A stretch of 64,000 nucleotides of DNA from an uncultured Paracoccaceae bacterium (GTDB taxonomy: Bacteria > Pseudomonadota > Alphaproteobacteria > Rhodobacterales > Rhodobacteraceae). The notes under the pieces were generated by a model that was given only the letters and a program-made list of their open reading frames with translations, did not search any database and was not told the origin of the DNA. Of this stretch, positions 22,260 to 31,757 are shown piece after piece (position 1 is the first letter of the stretch; each line of letters starts with the position of its first letter). Where the stretch lies: the NCBI GenBank assembly GCA_947493745.1, contig CANLSM010000001.1:215913-279912 (forward strand), read 5' to 3'. The position numbers and the translations under genes were made by a program.

Positions 22260-25200
22260 TCACTCCGCCGCCGTCAGCCAGTCGGCACGGACCTGAGCGG
22301 TCTCGGCCTCGTGGATGCAGCTCTTGATCCGCTCCGCCAGAACCCGGACATTCGGCTCCAGCACCATGCTGTCATGATCGCCCGGCACCTCGAAGACCGA
22401 CAGGTTCCGGGTCCACTGACCCCATTGGTTGTCCTCAAAGACATACTCCCGCCAGCGATCCACATGCTGCCCGCCTGAAACCGCCCAGTAACGATCCAGC
22501 GGAGGACGGAAGAGCGCAACCGGACCGTCCCACGGGCTGACCTCGTAGTTTCCCACGGCTGTGCGGAAAGCAGCCTCGATCTCATCATTGTGGAACTGAT
22601 GCTCGGAGGTTTCATGCAAGTCTCCACCACGACGCTTTTCCATCTCCCATGCCCAGCGCTTCCGGGCCCAGTCGAGCAGGTATCCTGGTCCCTTGCGGCG
22701 CATTTCATGCGACTTTATCAGCAGCTTGTCCCTGGTGCTGAGGTTTGGTTGGACCGGCAGCGGCGTATCGAGCATGACGATCAGCGAAACTTCCTCGCCT
22801 TCCGCCTTCAACTGCTGCGCCATCTCGTAGGCGGTGATCCCCCCGCCAGAGAATCCGCCCAGCATGTAGGGTCCGTGCGGCTGAACCTGCCGAAGCTCGG
22901 CGATATAGTCCCTTGCTGCATCCACCAGCGAGTCATGCGGGGCCTCGTCGCCGTAAAGCCCCCGCGCCTGCAGACCATAGAACGGACGATCCGCGCCTAA
23001 GAGATGCGCCAGATGGCGCAGGTTCAGGACGTTGCCGAACATGCCAGCGACCAGGAAGAACGGTTGTTTCGGCCCACCTTCGCCGTTGTGCATCGGTACC
23101 AGATGAATGAAGCGGCGTTTCGGTGTGGCAGGCGCTCCCTCGCCTGCATCTTCGCTGTCGGTCGCGCCACCCACACGCTCGGCAATCAGTTCGCCGCATT
23201 TGGCGATCGTCGGAGCCTCGAAAAGAACAGAGATCGGGAACTCGGTCCGGTAGGCCTTCTTGATCATGGCAAACAGGCGCACCGCGATCAGGGAATGACC
23301 GCCGAGATCGAAGAAACTGTCTTCGACGCCAACCTGATCGACACCAAGAAGCTCCTCCCAGAAGCCGACAAGCGTGCGCTCAATATCGTTACGCGGTTCG
23401 ACATAGTCACTTTCCAACTCAGGCCGGGTGAATTTCTGACCATCACTCGCCGCCGCTGTGCTGGCCGCTGTCTGCCGGACCAGCGCGGGCAGGTCGAGCG
23501 ATGAGATCACAATCTGCGAAGGGCCGCTGGCAATCGCACGGGCGAATGCATCAGTTCCCTCGGCCGGAAGGATGCCCTGACTGAGATTATGCGCCAGACG
23601 CTCCTCGGCCGGCGAGAGCGGCTGCGGGGCGTCGCCATCGGCAAACTCGACCTCGCTTGGGCTCAAACGCGCCGCTTTCGTGAAGTTCACTGCTGCTTCC
23701 AGCCGCTTGATGGAAAAGCCACGCACCTCCATGCAGATATTGCCGTCCATATCGGTCAGCGTCACATCGAAGGCCGCCACACTGCCACCGGCATGATTGT
23801 CACCGGCGCTCCGCACCCAGGAATAAATCTCCGCTGGCAGGGCGCGGTGAACCCGCACGGCCGCATAGGACACTGGCACCCAGAGATGGGTTGGCTGGTA
23901 TCCTTTAATCAACTCCATCGCCCAGCCGGTCGCGAGGTCAAGAAGCGCCGGGTGCAGGAGATAGCCCTCGCCCAGGTCGCCACGGAAAGCCTCCGGCAGA
24001 CCAAGGCGTGCAACGCCCTCGCCTTCCCCGAATGCCTGCTCGCGCAGTACACGCCAGCGCGGGCCAAAGTTCAGATGCGCCTCCTGAGGCGAGACGATAC
24101 CGCCCGGATCAGATTTTTGCCCCTGCGAGCAACGCGCCTGAAGCTGCGGGATGTCCAGCTTTGCAGGTGCTGCGATCCCGCCGAGGTAGAGGCTGGCCTG
24201 TGCGTTCAGCAGATAGCCATCGCGCCCATCGAGCCTGCAGGTGCTCTGCACTTCGAACCCGTAACCACCCTCAGACCGGGTCAGGCGCACGCGAATGTCC
24301 CGATCCTCGCCATCGGCGACCCGCAAGGGCCGCAGAAAGAAAAGGTCACGTATCTCGAACGCCCCTGCCTCACCATGAGCGGCAAGCGCCTGTGCGGCCA
24401 GATCAAGATAGCCGGTTCCCGGAAGCAGCGCGTCTCCGCTTTTCGTTCGGTGCTGGTCGAGGATCCACTGGCCGGTGTTGTATGTGCCCTTGAAAAGACG
24501 GTTTCCGTCGTTGTCGAAGGTCGCGTCACCCAGCAACGGCTGCGCGACCGACTCATGCGGGATCTCGGGGCGTTCACCGAGTCTTTCAGCCACCGCATCG
24601 GCGGCCATGCCGACCTCGTTCCAGATGCCCCAGTTGATCGCAATGACGCGTGTCTTGTCGCCCTTTCGGGACTTGGCATAGGCGTTGAGATACTCATTCG
24701 CCGCGACATAGTCGATCTGTCCCGCAGGCGCTGTGACCGTCGAGCTTGACGAGAACAGCACCAGCAGTTCCAGATCTCCATCGGGGAGGAGATCATGCAG
24801 AACCTGTGTGCCGTGGATCTTGGGTGTGAAGACATCCTCGACCGAGCCGGGGGATTTCGCCAGCAGCGGTCCGTCATCGACAACACCTGCGGCATGGATC
24901 ACACCATGGAGCGCGCCAAATTTCGACTTGGCCTCGGCGATTGCGGCTTCCATCTGGACCCGGTTGCACACATCCGCCGTGGCGGTCATCACGGTGCCGC
25001 CCACCGCCTCAAGCCGCTGAACGGCCCGGATCGCCTGTGAGGTTGGATCAAACGGCCCATGACCTTTCAGATGCGCATCCCATCCACTTCGATCCGGCAA
25101 AGGTCTGCGCGAGAGTAGCACGATCTTCGCATCCGCCCCCGCAATCATGTCTTCGGCCAGCGTCAGCCCGATCCCACCGAACCCGCCGGTAAACATGTAG

Positions 25201-28200
25201 ACCCCGCCATGGCGATAAGCCGGGGTCTCTGGGGCCTCCAGCGGTCTGGCACGGAACTCAAGCTCGAAGCGTTTCGGTCCGCGCAAAGCGGCAACCGCAT
25301 CGACAGGCGGGGCGAGCATGTCTTCAAGGATCTGGTCGGCCAGGGTCTCAAGCGCCGGGCTCGCCTCACGACGGCGGCGCGGCACCTCAGGCAAGGCCAC
25401 ATCGAGCGTCAGGCAGGTCACTTCCGGCAACTCGCGCGGGATCACCCGCATGGGGCCAATGATCGTGGATTTCTCAGGATAGGGCAGAGGCTCGGACCGA
25501 ACCTGCGCCGCACCGGATGTGATCGTGGTGAAATGGAGCGGTCGGGGCAGGTTTTCGTCACTGATCGCCTGGGCCAGGAACATGAGCGAGTAGAAGCCCT
25601 GCTCCAGATTACGATGGAAAAAGCTGCTGCCGGGGCGGAAAGTTTCCGACGCTGTCAGCAGCCAGAAATGGGCAATCCGGCTTGGGGCCAACCCATGGGT
25701 GACGAGGTCCTGAATAAGCTGATCATACCCCTCACGCCCCCTTTCGGGCGCAAGCACATAGCTGTCTTCGGAGAGCCGCGCGAACGCATCGCCCGTGGCG
25801 ACAGTGATAACCGTGTGACCGGCCCCGCGCAGCCGCGCGACGATGCGCGCGGCGACCCCAGCCTCGTCGACAAAGATCAGCCAGGTCTGCTTCTCGGCAT
25901 CCGCCAGATCCCCCTCGATATCGACCTCGCAAGCGGCGAGTTGCGGTCGCCAGACCGGGTGATATCCCCAGTTCGTCACATCGTCGTTGCGCATCAGGTA
26001 AGACGAAACCGTCTCCACCTGCGCCCTGCCCGGTTCGATGAAATAGGGTGAACGCTGGAAGGCATATGTCGGCAGAGGCACCCGGTGACGTTTGGCCTCG
26101 CCCCAGATCGGCTCCCAATCCACATCGACGCCCACGGCCCAGAGCCGCCCCAGCACGCTCAGGAAATAGGCGTCGTCGGCGATGTTCTCGTCGGGGTGGC
26201 GCAGAACGCTCAACACCTGATTGCCCGGCACGCCGCCATGCATCCGGGTGAGGGAACTCAGCGCCTTGCCCGGCCCCATCTCGACATAGATGCGGGCCTT
26301 TTCCTGCGAGAGCGTGGTGATGCAATCAGCAAAAAAGACCGTGCCACGCAGATGCCGCACCCAGTAGTCCGGGTCGGTCGCCTCGGCGTCGGTGATGAAC
26401 ACGCCGCTGCGGTTGGACACAAACGGGACTTTCGGCGGCGACAGGGTGATTGAGCGTAGATAGTCACCGAACCGCCCCAGAATTGGCTCCAGCATCCGTG
26501 AATGTGCGGCGATGTCGATCGGGATACGCTGGCACTCGATGTCCTTTGCGGCCATTTCGGCTTGCAACCTGTCGAGCGCTGCCTGCGGACCCGAGACGAC
26601 ACTCAACTCGGGCGCGTTCACGCTGGCCATATCCAGATCATCGCCCAGAAGCGGTGCGATCTCGGCCAAGGGCAACGGAATGCTGAGCATGCCGCCTGCG
26701 GGAACCGTATCAAAGAGCGTTCCGCGCAGGTGGATCAGTCCGATGCAGTCCTCGAAGCTCATCACACCGGCCAGACAGGCGGCCGTGTTCTCGCCCATGG
26801 AGTGGCCGACAAGCGCTGCCGGCTGCACACCCCAGGACATCCAGAGCTGGGCCAGCGCATATTCGACGATCATGATCAGCGGAAGTTGTACCGAGGGTGT
26901 CTTCAGCCGCTCGTCCGCGGCCTCCATCTCGCCATCCTCGGGCAGCCAGAGCGCGCGGATGTCATAGTCCAGCTTGGGCTGCAGGATATCGAGACCCCGA
27001 TCCATCCAGTCCTGAAACACCGGCTCGGTCTCGTAGAGATCGCGGGCCATACCGGCATATTGCGCCCCGCCACCGGGAAACATGAAGACAACCTCCGGGT
27101 TGTCCTCGACGAAACTGTGGTCGAAAACGCGGCGGGTGTCGCCCTGCTCAAGCAGATTGGCGGCCTCCTCATGGGTCTCGGCCACCAGAACCCGGCGTTT
27201 CTCAAACGCGCGGCGGCCCTCTTTCAACGTGTAGGCCACGTCCGCCAGGGGCTGCCCGGGATGCGCACGCAGATGCGCTGCGAGGGCCTTGGCATTGGCA
27301 TCGAGTGCCGCTTTGCTGCGGCCCGAAATGGTCAGGAGATGAAACGGCCATTCAGCCTCGTCCGACGGCCCACGCTCGGGTGCCTCCTCGATCACCGCAT
27401 GCGCATTGGTGCCACCGACACCCAGCGAGTTCACACCCGCCCGGCGCGGACCCTTGTGAGACGTCCAGTCAGCAAGCGTCGCATTGACCGAAAACGGACT
27501 GTTCTTGAAGTCAATCGACGGGTTCGGGGCCTCGTATCCCAGACTGGGCGGAATCTGCCTGTTGTGCAGGCTGAGCGTGGCCTTGATCAGGCTCGCCACA
27601 CCGGCTGCCGTATCGAGATGGCCGATATTGGTCTTCACCGAGCCGATCTTGCAGAACCCGGTTTCGTCTGTCGTCTCGTTGAAGGCCGAGGTTAGCGCGG
27701 CGATCTCGATCGGGTCGCCCAGATAGGTGCCGGTGCCGTGGCACTCGATGTAGTCAATGGTGTCCGCCTCGACGCCCGCCATCGCCTGCGCCTCGGCAAT
27801 CGCCGCGGCCTGTCCATCCACCGACGGTGCGAGGTATCCAGCCTTGGCGGCCCCGTCATTGTTCACCGCCGTGCCCTTGATCACGCCCCAGATGTGGTCA
27901 CCATCGGCAATGGCATCAGCCAGTCGGCGCAGCACCACCGCGCCTGCGCCACTTCCAAAGACGGTTCCTTGAGCGCGGTGATCGAAGGCATGGCAATGAC
28001 CATCAGGCGACAAGATCTCGCCATCCTCGAAGATATAGCCACGCTTATGCGGCAACTCGATGGTCACGCCGCCCGCAAGCGCCATGTCACACTCACCATT
28101 CAGCAGCGCCTGACAGGCATAGTGCGTTGCAACCAGCGAGGTGGAACACGCCGTCTGCAGATTGATCGACGGACCTTTGAGGTCGAACGCATGGCTGACC

Positions 28201-28703
28201 CGGGTCGCCATGAAATCCTTGTCGTTGCCGGTGTGGCGCAGCAGGAACATGCCCGTGCTGTCAACCAGATCGGGGTTCGAGCAGATGTTGAAGTAGAAAT
28301 AGCTCCCCATCCCGCAACCCGCATAGACCCCGATTGGCCCATCGAATCTCTCAGGCGGATGACCGGCGTTTTCCAGCGCCTCCCAGGCAACCTCCAGAAA
28401 CTGGCGGTGCTGCGGATCCATGATCGCGCTTTCCTTGGGAGAGAAGCCGAAGAACTCACCGTCGAACATCTCGAAATCGTCGAGGATCGCGGCGGAAGGA
28501 ACATAATTCTTGTGATGCAGCCGGTCGGGCGTCTCGTCGGCCTCGATCAGTTCTTCCTCGGTCAGTTTGCGGATACTCTCGACGCCATCGCGCAGATTGG
28601 ACCAGTATTCCTCAATCGAGGCCGCGCCCGGAAGATGGGCGGACATACCGACAATCGCGATATCATTATCACTGATTGCGGAAGACCCCGTATCCTCAAC
28701 CAT
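22260..28703 (-). CDS. Type I polyketide synthase: KS-AT-KR-DH-ACP-TE
   Basis: A 2147-residue, one-module PKS (residues from ATG 28703). The KS has Cys186 (TACSTS), His322 (ECHGTGT) and His362 (KTNIGHL). The AT has Ser635 in GHSMGE and IAAHS near 733, a form that does not clearly predict the extender unit. The KR has the NADPH site TGGFGGIG near 1172, catalytic Ser about 1320 and Tyr1332. A DH-type double hotdog fold follows, with His1418 (H-x4-G-x4-PG) and Asp1589 in HPALLD. The carrier domain has Ser1804 in DLGGHSLIA and is of the NRPS PCP style. The TE has Ser1952 in GGFSGGG and His in GDHDSM. KR preceding DH is unusual. The ATG at 28703 has a GGGGTGAG site; a GTG at 28706 is also open. 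It is the first gene of the operon. Confidence 0.95.
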   Translation of the reverse strand: MVEDTGSSAISDNDIAIVGMSAHLPGAASIEEYWSNLRDGVESIRKLTEEELIEADETPDRLHHKNYVPSAAILDDFEMFDGEFFGFSPKESAIMDPQHRQFLEVAWEALENAGHPPERFDGPIGVYAGCGMGSYFYFNICSNPDLVDSTGMFLLRHTGNDKDFMATRVSHAFDLKGPSINLQTACSTSLVATHYACQALLNGECDMALAGGVTIELPHKRGYIFEDGEILSPDGHCHAFDHRAQGTVFGSGAGAVVLRRLADAIADGDHIWGVIKGTAVNNDGAAKAGYLAPSVDGQAAAIAEAQAMAGVEADTIDYIECHGTGTYLGDPIEIAALTSAFNETTDETGFCKIGSVKTNIGHLDTAAGVASLIKATLSLHNRQIPPSLGYEAPNPSIDFKNSPFSVNATLADWTSHKGPRRAGVNSLGVGGTNAHAVIEEAPERGPSDEAEWPFHLLTISGRSKAALDANAKALAAHLRAHPGQPLADVAYTLKEGRRAFEKRRVLVAETHEEAANLLEQGDTRRVFDHSFVEDNPEVVFMFPGGGAQYAGMARDLYETEPVFQDWMDRGLDILQPKLDYDIRALWLPEDGEMEAADERLKTPSVQLPLIMIVEYALAQLWMSWGVQPAALVGHSMGENTAACLAGVMSFEDCIGLIHLRGTLFDTVPAGGMLSIPLPLAEIAPLLGDDLDMASVNAPELSVVSGPQAALDRLQAEMAAKDIECQRIPIDIAAHSRMLEPILGRFGDYLRSITLSPPKVPFVSNRSGVFITDAEATDPDYWVRHLRGTVFFADCITTLSQEKARIYVEMGPGKALSSLTRMHGGVPGNQVLSVLRHPDENIADDAYFLSVLGRLWAVGVDVDWEPIWGEAKRHRVPLPTYAFQRSPYFIEPGRAQVETVSSYLMRNDDVTNWGYHPVWRPQLAACEVDIEGDLADAEKQTWLIFVDEAGVAARIVARLRGAGHTVITVATGDAFARLSEDSYVLAPERGREGYDQLIQDLVTHGLAPSRIAHFWLLTASETFRPGSSFFHRNLEQGFYSLMFLAQAISDENLPRPLHFTTITSGAAQVRSEPLPYPEKSTIIGPMRVIPRELPEVTCLTLDVALPEVPRRRREASPALETLADQILEDMLAPPVDAVAALRGPKRFELEFRARPLEAPETPAYRHGGVYMFTGGFGGIGLTLAEDMIAGADAKIVLLSRRPLPDRSGWDAHLKGHGPFDPTSQAIRAVQRLEAVGGTVMTATADVCNRVQMEAAIAEAKSKFGALHGVIHAAGVVDDGPLLAKSPGSVEDVFTPKIHGTQVLHDLLPDGDLELLVLFSSSSTVTAPAGQIDYVAANEYLNAYAKSRKGDKTRVIAINWGIWNEVGMAADAVAERLGERPEIPHESVAQPLLGDATFDNDGNRLFKGTYNTGQWILDQHRTKSGDALLPGTGYLDLAAQALAAHGEAGAFEIRDLFFLRPLRVADGEDRDIRVRLTRSEGGYGFEVQSTCRLDGRDGYLLNAQASLYLGGIAAPAKLDIPQLQARCSQGQKSDPGGIVSPQEAHLNFGPRWRVLREQAFGEGEGVARLGLPEAFRGDLGEGYLLHPALLDLATGWAMELIKGYQPTHLWVPVSYAAVRVHRALPAEIYSWVRSAGDNHAGGSVAAFDVTLTDMDGNICMEVRGFSIKRLEAAVNFTKAARLSPSEVEFADGDAPQPLSPAEERLAHNLSQGILPAEGTDAFARAIASGPSQIVISSLDLPALVRQTAASTAAASDGQKFTRPELESDYVEPRNDIERTLVGFWEELLGVDQVGVEDSFFDLGGHSLIAVRLFAMIKKAYRTEFPISVLFEAPTIAKCGELIAERVGGATDSEDAGEGAPATPKRRFIHLVPMHNGEGGPKQPFFLVAGMFGNVLNLRHLAHLLGADRPFYGLQARGLYGDEAPHDSLVDAARDYIAELRQVQPHGPYMLGGFSGGGITAYEMAQQLKAEGEEVSLIVMLDTPLPVQPNLSTRDKLLIKSHEMRRKGPGYLLDWARKRWAWEMEKRRGGDLHETSEHQFHNDEIEAAFRTAVGNYEVSPWDGPVALFRPPLDRYWAVSGGQHVDRWREYVFEDNQWGQWTRNLSVFEVPGDHDSMVLEPNVRVLAERIKSCIHEAETAQVRADWLTAAE

Positions 28704-28724
28704 CACTCACCCCACACACATAAC

Positions 28725-28777
28725 GCAGATACAATCTGCACATTGATCACGGCCAAATTGGGACAGATCGTCTGCCC
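28725..28777. promoter_or_regulatory. Two inverted repeats in the PKS leader, candidate operators
   Basis: A perfect inverted repeat, GCAGAT-ACA-ATCTGC, lies at 28725-28739, just upstream of the PKS start. A second dyad, GGGACAGA-TCG-TCTGCCC (one bulged A), lies at 28760-28777. Both share a CAGAT...TCTG core, and their centres are about 37 bases apart. This 264-base gap between the PKS and the UbiA-type gene has no other visible content. They could bind a regulator such as the nearby LuxR-type proteins, but they do not match a canonical lux box. Confidence 0.35.
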
Positions 28778-28970
28778 ATCCGCGCCCCATCAAACCCCGA
28801 CAATGAACCTCTTACTACGCGGCCAAGACACCGGTTTCAAAAGGTTATCGGCACCAAAAGGTGCAAACACTCACACTTGCAGGATTCGCACCCACCCCCG
28901 AACTGGCCGAGTTTTAGCAAATATCATCGACGAGTCCAAAGCCCTACGTGAACGTTGCCTCAAGAACCGG

Positions 28971-30518
28971 CTAGAGCAGGTTTGCCGCCACCGCACAGGC
29001 CAGAACGCCAACTCCGCACACCAGGCTGATCCGGTCCCGGACCGCGAAGATCACGGGATCGTCTTCCATGTCGCCGTTATGGGCGATCATCACGATGCGG
29101 CTTATCCAGTAGAGCACAATCGGGCATGCGCCCCAAAGCATCAGCGGCGACTCGTAGAGCTCGGCCGTTGCCGGGCTGGAGATGTAGAGCGCGAGAACCA
29201 GAACCGCGTTGTACCCGGCAGCGATTGCCATCATTTCCACAACCGGCAGATCGTTGATCGTGTAGCCCCGACCGGCGATCTCGTTCTTGTCATTTGCCTG
29301 ACCGTCGATCAGCTCCGCCTGTCGTTTTACAGCCGCAAGCGCCAGGAACAGGAACACGGAGAAGGCCAGCATCCAGGGCGACAGCGGCAGGCCTGTTGCT
29401 GCGGCACCTGCGATCACGCGCATGGCATAGAGTCCGGCCAGCGTACAGATATCGATGACGCGCTTTCGTTTCAGCGCAATCGAATAGGCCATGGTAATCA
29501 GATAATAGGTGCCCAGAACGGCTACAAATAGCGGCTCGGTCGCGAGCACAGCGATCAGAAGGGCGGCGATCAGAAGGGCAGGCGCCATGATGATCCCGTC
29601 GCGCAGCGGCACCGCACCGGAAGCGAACGGCCTGTTGCGCTTGCGGGGATGTACCCGGTCCGCCGCAAGATCAAGAAGATCGTTCAGGACATAGACCGAT
29701 GACGCTGCCAGACTGAACGCCACGAAGGCCATCAGAGCCATCATGATGGACGCTGCATCGAACTGATGCGCGGCCATAAGCGGCAGAAAAATCAGGACGT
29801 TTTTCATCCACTGGTGCGGGCGAAGCGCCCTGAGATACGCGCTTCGATCCGTTTTGGTTTCGGGTGATAGATGTCGGGCAGGTCCCGTTTTTTCAGCCGC
29901 CCGCTGCAATGACCGGGAAGCTCCGATCGTTATCGCCTCACCGGCACTTTGCCAGATCGGAAGATCGACCTTTGCGTCACCAATATAGGCGAAGTTCCCA
30001 GCGCCATAGCGATCTTCGAGAAACCGCGCTTTCTCTGCCCCGCCCAGATTGCGGCTGCCATCGGACCCGAAAGCCCCGTCGAAGATGCCGAGATGGTCGG
30101 AAATCCGGGTGACATATCTCTGATCGGAGGCCGATACGAGCACGACCTCGCGGCCTTCTGTACGGGCCGTCTCGATTTCCTGAAGCACCGCCGCATCATA
30201 GGGCAGGTTTTCCGGCTCTATCTCCGCCCGCTCGGCAATGTAGGCCTTGAACGCCGCCTTGCCGTTGATCAGGGCGCCCGGAAGACCAAGGGCCGAAGCG
30301 GGAGAGGCGCTCAGAAGTGACAATCCGGTTTCATACAGCAGATCGGTTTTGATCAGGGTATTGTCGAGATCGACAGCCAGAGGCAGACACGCGATCGGCT
30401 GCGCGTCGATGTCGCCCAATGCCCCGGCTTGGCCTGTCGGTGCCGCCATCTCTGATACCCTTTGTTGAACCTTACGCATGACACTATCCGGGAAATTTGT
30501 CCTTTTCAGGTCATTCAC
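28971..30518 (-). CDS. HAD-UbiA fusion, decaprenyl-phosphate phosphoribosyltransferase-like
   Basis: A 515-residue protein. Residues about 45-215 form a HAD phosphatase-like domain: D50-x-D52 in AVDLDNTL, a Ser/Thr region VLVSAS near 128, and GDAKVDLP (D181, D185) as motif IV. Residues about 225-515 form a UbiA membrane domain with several transmembrane helices, N279-D-xx-D283-xxx-D287 (NDLLDLAAD) and KRNRPFASGAV, which resembles mycobacterial DPPR synthase (Rv3806c) more than quinone prenyltransferases. A plausible role is to make polyprenyl-phosphoryl-phosphopentose, with the HAD part removing the phosphate. A start at 30449 has a better AAAGGG site than 30518. It lies upstream of the PKS on the same strand. 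Confidence 0.8.
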   Translation of the reverse strand: MNDLKRTNFPDSVMRKVQQRVSEMAAPTGQAGALGDIDAQPIACLPLAVDLDNTLIKTDLLYETGLSLLSASPASALGLPGALINGKAAFKAYIAERAEIEPENLPYDAAVLQEIETARTEGREVVLVSASDQRYVTRISDHLGIFDGAFGSDGSRNLGGAEKARFLEDRYGAGNFAYIGDAKVDLPIWQSAGEAITIGASRSLQRAAEKTGPARHLSPETKTDRSAYLRALRPHQWMKNVLIFLPLMAAHQFDAASIMMALMAFVAFSLAASSVYVLNDLLDLAADRVHPRKRNRPFASGAVPLRDGIIMAPALLIAALLIAVLATEPLFVAVLGTYYLITMAYSIALKRKRVIDICTLAGLYAMRVIAGAAATGLPLSPWMLAFSVFLFLALAAVKRQAELIDGQANDKNEIAGRGYTINDLPVVEMMAIAAGYNAVLVLALYISSPATAELYESPLMLWGACPIVLYWISRIVMIAHNGDMEDDPVIFAVRDRISLVCGVGVLACAVAANLL

Positions 30519-30702
30519 CTACCCGCAGTAATCACCTTTTTATCGATTGTCTAAGGGGTCGGAGTGCGGTTCCCCACAATTGGATATGGAAAGACCCCAT
30601 TTTGCCACCGCCGGTTCTGGACACATGCTGCACGACCTGCTCTTGTCTGGCGCGCTGACGGGTGTGGTTGGCAATGTTGGGTGCGGTGCAAGGGAGCGTG
30701 TG

Positions 30703-31458
30703 ATGGAATTCAGGTTTGGCGCGCAAGCGATCCGCGTGAACATGCCGCGCCGCGACGATCTTTTCGATGCGGTTCGGTCGCGGTTCAACGATCGGCAGGG
30801 CTTTGCGCTCGCGACAATCAATCTCGACCATATCGTGAAGCTGCGCGACGATGCCCGGTTTCTCGATGCCTACGCGGCCCAGGATTTCGTGGTCTCAGAC
30901 GGTAACCCCATCGTCTGGACATCGCGGCTAAGCGGGCAGGATGTCGAACTGATCCCCGGATCGGAACTGGTGATCCCACTGACGGATATTGCCCAGAAAT
31001 CTGGGGTCTCCATCGCATTGGTGGGGAGCACCGAAGATGCACTGGCAGTGGCAGCAGAGCATCTGAAGGCAAGAACCCCCGGCCTCGAGATAGCTGCAAC
31101 GATATCACCCGCATTTGGTTTCGATCCCACCGGGCAGGAAGCAGACACCATATTCGAAGCCCTGAATTCGTCCGGCGCCGGTCTTTGCTTCCTTGCGCTC
31201 GGCGCACCAAAACAGGAGGTCTTTGCCGCCCGGGGACGAGAACTTTCGCCCGGGATAGGATTTGCGTCGATCGGTGCCGGTTTGGATTTCCTCGCTGGAA
31301 CACAGAACCGTGCGCCGAAATGGGTCCAGGCAATCGCAATGGAGTGGGCGTGGCGGATGCTTTCCAATCCCGCACGCCTCGGCCCTCGCTACCTGAAATG
31401 CATGATGGTACTGCCGGGATTGACGGTCAGCGCGATACAGCAGCGGATTGCGCGTTGA
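30703..31458 (+). CDS. WecG/TagA/CpsF family glycosyltransferase
   Basis: A 251-residue GT26 enzyme, the usual length for the family, which transfers N-acetylmannosamine(-uronic acid) or similar sugars to polyprenyl-diphosphate-linked acceptors. Visible motifs are ATINLDHIVKLRDD, DFVVSDGNPIVW (the catalytic Asp region), CFLALGAPKQE and FASIGAGLDFLAGTQNRAPKWVQ. The ATG at 30703 is chosen because AGGGAG precedes it at the right distance and homologues start here. The longer frame from TTG 30547 would add 52 residues with no domain. It is divergent from the HAD-UbiA gene. A basic, hydrophobic C-terminus suggests membrane association. Confidence 0.88.
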   Translation: MEFRFGAQAIRVNMPRRDDLFDAVRSRFNDRQGFALATINLDHIVKLRDDARFLDAYAAQDFVVSDGNPIVWTSRLSGQDVELIPGSELVIPLTDIAQKSGVSIALVGSTEDALAVAAEHLKARTPGLEIAATISPAFGFDPTGQEADTIFEALNSSGAGLCFLALGAPKQEVFAARGRELSPGIGFASIGAGLDFLAGTQNRAPKWVQAIAMEWAWRMLSNPARLGPRYLKCMMVLPGLTVSAIQQRIAR

Positions 31459-31726
31459 GCTTGATCTTTCCGAAGTGATTCTGTTTGGCCAACACAAAAA
31501 CCTGCACAGTTTCCAATATCCGCTAGGTTTTATTTTGCGCGGCGGCAATAAATCGCGTGTCATGAGATGTTCATGTTTGCTCTCATCTAAAAGAGCGGTT
31601 TGTAGCCATCTTATTTGAGATAGTGCAGCCTAATAGCAATATAAAATTTGATCGCTTGTTCCATTTTTTCGTATATCTTTTCTATCTCTTGGTAAAATAT
31701 CGATTTTCTACTTCAGACAAAGTAAA

Positions 31727-31757
31727 GGCGGGCATTTCATAAGTGAAATGGCCCGCC
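31727..31757. repeat. Strong stem-loop in AT-rich gap
   Basis: GGCGGGC then ATTTCA pairs with TGAAAT then GCCCGCC around a TAAG loop, with one unpaired G at 31750. It is followed on the plus strand by AAAAC and, on the minus strand, by CTTTACTTTG. It is therefore not a classic terminator in either direction, although a weak minus-strand one is possible. It lies about 270 bases after the WecG-type gene. Confidence 0.5.

Noticed and set aside
26502-29531. Long plus-strand frames opposite the PKS and the HAD-UbiA gene (397 and 597 codons)
   Set aside because: Both run antisense to conserved KS, AT and UbiA motifs and have no domain of their own.
30547-30702. 52-residue N-terminal extension of the WecG-type gene from TTG
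   Set aside because: The family starts at the ATG at 30703, which has its own ribosome binding site; the extension shows no domain.
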